Shown: positions 60,836 to 64,000 of the stretch, in pieces
How the letters are laid out: each line of letters opens with the position of its first letter
Numbering within the stretch: the first letter of the stretch is position 1
NCBI RefSeq assembly: GCF_001741865.1
Contig: NZ_CP017147.1
Location: 3,835,001-3,899,000, forward strand
Length of the DNA: 64,000 nucleotides
Source of the DNA: Bosea vaviloviae
Lineage (GTDB): Bacteria; Pseudomonadota; Alphaproteobacteria; Rhizobiales; Beijerinckiaceae
Reading direction: 5' to 3'
Position numbers and translations under genes: made by a program
The notes under the pieces: generated by a model
The model's input: only the letters and a program-made list of their open reading frames with translations
Database searches by the model: none
Told to the model about the DNA's origin: nothing

Positions 60836-61945
60836 TCAGCCCCAAACTTCACGTGCCGTTTCCACGATCAGTTCGAGCTTCCGCCACTGCTCGTCCTCGG
60901 CCAGCGTATTGCCTTCCTCGGTCGAGGCGAAGCCGCATTGCGGGGACAGGCATAGCTGGTCGAGCGCGACGAATTTCGAGGCCTCGTCGATGCGGCGCTT
61001 GAGATCGTCCTTGCTCTCCAGCACGCCGGTTTTCGAGGTCACCAGCCCGAGCACGACATGCTTGCCCTTGGGCAGGAAGCGTAGGGGTTCGAAGCCGCCG
61101 GAGCGGTCATTGTCCCACTCCATGAAATAGCCGTCGACCGGCATGGTGTTGAACAGGAGTTCGGCGATCGGCTCGTAGCCGCCGGACGCGATGAAGGTCG
61201 AACGGAAATTGCCACGGCACAGATGCATGGTGATGGCGAGGTCTGCCGGCTTGTCCTTGAGCGCGGCCCGCACCATGGCGGCATAAATCTCGGGCTGATG
61301 CTCGGGGTCGTCGCCGCGGGCCCGCAGCATCTCGCGCTGGTCGGGGTCGCAGAGATAGGCAAACGAGATGTCGTCGAGCTGCAGATAGCGGCAGCCGGCA
61401 TCGTAGAAAGCGTGGACGGCCTTGTTATAGGCCGCGCCGACATCGCCGTAGAACGCCTCCATCTGCGGGTAGATGCCCATATTGATCATCTTCCGGCCTC
61501 CCCGGTAGTGCAGCATGCTCGGGCCGGGAATGGTCATCTTCGGCGTCGAGCCCGGGGAGACATTGTCCCGCAGGAACTTGAAATGCTCGATCATCGGGTG
61601 GCCGCTGAAGCCGACTTTCCCAACGATGCGCAGCGATTTGGCGATGCCGACGCCGCCTTTGAAATTCATGCCTGAATCGGCGGTGATCGCCTCGATGCCG
61701 TCGAGCTCCTCCATGAAGTCGAAATGCCAATAGGCGCGGCGGAACTCGCCATCGGTGACGCCTTTCAGGCCGATCGCCTCTTGCTTGCCGATCAGCTTGC
61801 GGATCTCGGCATCCTCGATCGCCTTGAAGGCGGCGTCATCGAGCGCACCAGTGGCGTGCGCCTCGCGGGCCTGCTTGAGAGGGGCGGTGCGCAGCAGGCT
61901 GCCGACCATGTCGGCGCGGAAGGGTGGCTTGGTCCTGGTCGTCAT
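60836..61945 (-). CDS. MetE C-terminal-like, cobalamin-independent methionine synthase family protein
   Basis: A 369-residue protein matching only the C-terminal catalytic half of MetE, as in YxjG/YxjH-type proteins. RADMVGSLLRTAPLKQARE starts the barrel; GVTDGEFRRAYWHFDFMEEL, YLQLDDISFAYLCDPDQR, TMHLCRGNFRSTF (His and Cys zinc ligands), DGYFMEWDNDRSGGFE and LSPQCGFASTEEGN (third Cys) keep the zinc site. It probably transfers a methyl group to homocysteine or a related thiol; the donor may not be the usual polyglutamyl folate. It lies 54 bases after livF on the same strand, likely in that operon. Confidence 0.85.
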   Translation of the reverse strand: MTTRTKPPFRADMVGSLLRTAPLKQAREAHATGALDDAAFKAIEDAEIRKLIGKQEAIGLKGVTDGEFRRAYWHFDFMEELDGIEAITADSGMNFKGGVGIAKSLRIVGKVGFSGHPMIEHFKFLRDNVSPGSTPKMTIPGPSMLHYRGGRKMINMGIYPQMEAFYGDVGAAYNKAVHAFYDAGCRYLQLDDISFAYLCDPDQREMLRARGDDPEHQPEIYAAMVRAALKDKPADLAITMHLCRGNFRSTFIASGGYEPIAELLFNTMPVDGYFMEWDNDRSGGFEPLRFLPKGKHVVLGLVTSKTGVLESKDDLKRRIDEASKFVALDQLCLSPQCGFASTEEGNTLAEDEQWRKLELIVETAREVWG

Positions 61946-61970
61946 GGTCTTGGTCCTCGGATCAGGCTTG

Positions 61971-62002
61971 GTTGTGGGCAGGTCTAGTTGTGGGCAGGTC
62001 TA
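61971..62002. repeat. 16-bp tandem repeat at the livF stop
   Basis: GTTGTGGGCAGGTCTA is repeated exactly at 61971-61986 and 61987-62002, with a partial third copy beginning GTTGCGGG. The livF stop (TAG on the minus strand) is the CTA at 62000-62002, so the repeat probably grew from the gene's end by slippage. Confidence 0.8.
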
Positions 62003-62782
62003 GTTGCGGGATGCTGGTGACCGTCGCGAGCGGGCCGGCCGTTCGGCGACGGCGAGATGGGCGGACATGGCCGTCTCGTCAGCCAGGAGCGCCTCGGAGC
62101 GCGCGGCGTGGACGATGGCGCCCCGGTCGAGGATGATCGCCTCGTCGGTGAAAGGCAGGATCTTGCGCGCCTTCTGCTCGACCAGGATCGTGGTCAGGCC
62201 GTCCTCGCGGTTGAGCTGGGCGATCGCAGCCAGCAATTCATCGACGATGATCGGGGCGAGGCCCTCCAGCGGCTCGTCGAGCAGCAGCAGGTCGGGGTCG
62301 AGCATCAGGGCGCGCGCGACCGCCAGCATCTGCTGTTCGCCGCCGGAGAGCTGGTTGCCGAGATTGCGGCGGCGCTCGCCGAGACGTGGGAACAATGCAT
62401 AGGCGCGAGCGACCGTCCAGGCTGTGCCGCGCTGAACCACGGTCAGGTTCTCCTCGACCGTGAGCGAGCGGAAGATGTTGCGCTCCTGCGGAACCCAGCC
62501 GATGCCGATCGCCGCACGCTTTTCGGGCGGCAAATGGGTGATGTCCTCGCCTTTGAAGCGGATGCGGCCGGAGACATGGCGGGTCAGCCCCATGATCGTG
62601 TCGATCAGCGTGGTCTTGCCGGTGCCGTTGCGCCCCAGCAGCGCCAGCGCCTTGCCGTCCGCGAGCCGCAGCGACAGCCCGTTGATGACGACCGCCTCGC
62701 GATAGCCGGCGACGAGGTCGTCGATTTCGAGCAGGCCGGAGATGTTTTGGGACTTAGATAAGAGAGTTTGGGGCTCAGACAT
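62000..62782 (-). CDS. livF: Branched-chain amino acid-type ABC transporter ATPase, LivF
   Basis: A 260-residue ATPase of the hydrophobic amino acid uptake (HAAT) family. LEIDDLVAGYREAVVINGLSL, Walker A LGRNGTGKTTLIDTIMG, GWVPQERNIFRSLTVEENL, signature LSGGEQQMLAVARALMLD and LLLDEPLEGLAPIIVDEL (the LivF-specific EGLAP) are clear. The C-terminal tail is basic (RPARSRRSPASRN). ATG 62782 overlaps the livG stop by eight bases. Importers of this family also carry urea, amides and aromatic compounds, so the ligand is open. Confidence 0.92.
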   Translation of the reverse strand: MSEPQTLLSKSQNISGLLEIDDLVAGYREAVVINGLSLRLADGKALALLGRNGTGKTTLIDTIMGLTRHVSGRIRFKGEDITHLPPEKRAAIGIGWVPQERNIFRSLTVEENLTVVQRGTAWTVARAYALFPRLGERRRNLGNQLSGGEQQMLAVARALMLDPDLLLLDEPLEGLAPIIVDELLAAIAQLNREDGLTTILVEQKARKILPFTDEAIILDRGAIVHAARSEALLADETAMSAHLAVAERPARSRRSPASRN

Positions 62783-63557
62783 GCGCGTCCTCCCCGAGAT
62801 AGACGGCTTTCACGCGAGGGTCGGTCGAAATCTCCTCGACGCCGCCTTCCGCGAAGAGCTGACCCTGGACCAGGACCGAGATCCGGTCGGCGAAGGAGAA
62901 GACCAGCTCCATGTCGTGCTCGATCAGCAGGACGGTGACGTCCTGCGGCAGCGCCTCGACACTGTCGAGCACGTCGTGGCGTTCATCTTCGGGCACGCCG
63001 GCCGCCGGCTCGTCGAGCAGGAGCAGTTTCGGCTTGCAGGCCATGGCAAGCGCGATCTCGAGCAGCCGCTGCTTGCCATAGGGCAGCGTCGCGGTGCGCC
63101 AGGTCATCATCCCGCCGAGCTTCATGCGCGTGAGCAGCGCCTCGGCCTCGTCGACGACCGCGCTGTTCTGGCCGACGCGGCTCCACCAGCGCGCACCGGC
63201 GCCCTCGCGCTCGGCGATGGCGAGGCCGACGGTCTCGATCGGCGTGAGGTCGGCAAAAAGCTGGTTGATCTGGTAGGTCCGCGCCATGCCGCGCTTGACG
63301 CGACCTTGCTGGCTGAGGCGCGTCACGTCCTCGTCCAGCAGCCGGACCGTGCCGGAGGTCGCCGGCAACACGCCCGTGAGCAGGTTGATGAAGGTGGTCT
63401 TGCCGGCGCCGTTGGGGCCGATCAGCGCATGGCGCGCGCCCTTGGCGACGCAAAGCGAGATCTCGGAATTGGCCTTGAAGCCGCCGAAGGATTTGCTCAG
63501 GCCGAGGGTTTGGAGGGCAAGCGTTTGGAGGGCAAGCGTCTGAGTGGGAAGCGTCAT
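62775..63557 (-). CDS. livG: Branched-chain amino acid-type ABC transporter ATPase, LivG
   Basis: A 260-residue ATPase. ATG 63557 overlaps the livM stop (ATGA). The first 19 residues are unusual, MTLPTQTLALQTLALQTLG, a TLALQ pentapeptide repeat from a 15-bp tandem repeat. Then LSKSFGGFKANSEISL, Walker A GPNGAGKTTFINLLTG, the LivG-typical MARTYQINQLFADLTPIETV, a signature reading LPYGKQRLLEIALAMA (degenerate, as is common in LivG), and LLLLDEPAAGVPEDE. The longer frame to 63677 lies inside livM and is rejected. Confidence 0.92.
   Translation of the reverse strand: MTLPTQTLALQTLALQTLGLSKSFGGFKANSEISLCVAKGARHALIGPNGAGKTTFINLLTGVLPATSGTVRLLDEDVTRLSQQGRVKRGMARTYQINQLFADLTPIETVGLAIAEREGAGARWWSRVGQNSAVVDEAEALLTRMKLGGMMTWRTATLPYGKQRLLEIALAMACKPKLLLLDEPAAGVPEDERHDVLDSVEALPQDVTVLLIEHDMELVFSFADRISVLVQGQLFAEGGVEEISTDPRVKAVYLGEDAHV
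63509..63553 (-). repeat. 15-bp tandem repeat at the livG N terminus
   Basis: TTTGGAGGGCAAGCG is repeated exactly at 63509-63523 and 63524-63538, followed by a degenerate third copy at 63539-63553. It encodes the TLALQ repeats at residues 2-17 of LivG and keeps the reading frame. Confidence 0.85.
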
Positions 63558-64000
63558 GGCCGGCGCGCTCCCAGCAGCCTGAGCAGCGGGGCAAAAGGCC
63601 TGGCCAGCGTGGCCATCAAGCGGTCGCGGCCGATCAGCACGAGGATCACCAGGATGAAGCCCATCCAGAAGATCCAATAGGCCGGCGTCATCGCCGAGAG
63701 CGTGTCCTTCATCAGCTTGAAGGCGATCGCGCCGATCAGCCCGCCATAGAGATAGCCGGAGCCGCCGATGACGAGCACCAGCAACGCGTCGGCCGAGCGC
63801 GCGAAATCGAGCACCTCCAGCGAGACGAACTGCGTCGTCTGGGTGAGGAGCGCGCCCGCCATGCCGGCATAGATGGCGGCCAATGTGTAGATCGCGACGA
63901 TGCGTCGGTTCGGCGCGATGCCGATCGTCGCCGCGCGCAGGCGGTTGTCCTTGAGCGCCTTCAGCGACAGGCCGAAAGGCGAATGCACGATCCGCCTTGC
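63554..64000 (-). CDS. livM: Branched-chain amino acid-type ABC transporter permease, LivM (C-terminal part)
   Basis: The frame enters from the right edge, so the N terminus is missing; about 148 C-terminal residues are present. HSPFGLSLKALKDNRLRAATIG is the conserved LivM cytoplasmic loop that contacts the ATPases; MAGALLTQTTQFVSLEVLDF and VLVIGGSGYLYGGLIGAIAF are membrane segments typical of LivM, followed by a last hydrophobic segment and a basic tail. The TGA overlaps the livG ATG. LivH and a binding protein are expected beyond the window. Confidence 0.92.
   Translation of the reverse strand, partial: ARRIVHSPFGLSLKALKDNRLRAATIGIAPNRRIVAIYTLAAIYAGMAGALLTQTTQFVSLEVLDFARSADALLVLVIGGSGYLYGGLIGAIAFKLMKDTLSAMTPAYWIFWMGFILVILVLIGRDRLMATLARPFAPLLRLLGARRP

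Overview
The window is a GC-rich chromosomal segment that looks like a rhizobial-type alphaproteobacterium (Hyphomicrobiales, Bosea-like). The evidence is indirect: uniform GC-rich coding, a GAAC-N7-GAAC SOS box of the alphaproteobacterial kind in front of imuA-imuB-dnaE2, many solute ABC/TRAP transporters, and dispersed palindromic repeats around 'gtcatcccgga'. No tRNA, rRNA, CRISPR, integrase, transposase or attachment site was seen.

Layout. 1-0.8 kb: start of modA (minus) divergent from a molbindin gene, with a ModE-like operator between. 0.8-7.6 kb: a minus-strand run hyuA-hyuB-dctP-dctQ-dctM (hydantoinase/5-oxoprolinase-type ATPase plus TRAP transporter). 7.8-14.8 kb: an amidase, two paralogous family-5 solute-binding proteins and a gamma-glutamyltransferase. 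Between the two binding-protein genes lie the fused tails of ggt and the amidase, the scar of a ~2.1-kb tandem duplication. 14.9-17.8 kb: a MocR-type regulator and an omega-amino-acid:pyruvate transaminase. 18-27 kb: a phosphonate cluster (SDR, FAD oxidase, phosphonoacetaldehyde hydrolase, formylglycine-type phosphonate monoester hydrolase) followed by a four-gene ABC importer, probably for 2-aminoethylphosphonate. 27.3-33.1 kb: the SOS mutagenesis cassette imuA-imuB-dnaE2. 33.3-39 kb: a complete Dpp/Opp-type ABC importer behind a canonical sigma-54 promoter. 39-60.6 kb: a minus-strand two-partner secretion locus with a 6,338-codon filamentous adhesin (tpsA), its TpsB outer-membrane transporter and a SapC-family protein. 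60.8-64 kb: livM-livG-livF and a MetE-C-terminal-like methyltransferase.

How the parts fit. Ggt, the oxoprolinase-like HyuAB, the amidase and the peptide-binding proteins make a plausible salvage route for gamma-glutamyl or cyclic amide nitrogen compounds. The phosphonate cluster reads as ester -> free aminophosphonate -> phosphonoacetaldehyde -> acetaldehyde plus phosphate, with its own importer. The sigma-54 promoter suggests nitrogen- or metabolite-dependent control of the Dpp-like transporter. The tpsA locus is a surface structure with no recognised C-terminal toxin.

Most unusual observations: the duplication junction at 11171/11172; a 19-residue motif repeated perfectly at protein level but with 13 of 19 codons changed in the tail of an ABC permease; an in-frame palindromic insert in dnaE2; and, inside tpsA, an exact 477-bp higher-order repeat plus helix-like 'NG-x-x-VNG' modules interrupting the beta-helix. 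Identity statements are by eye, without database searches.
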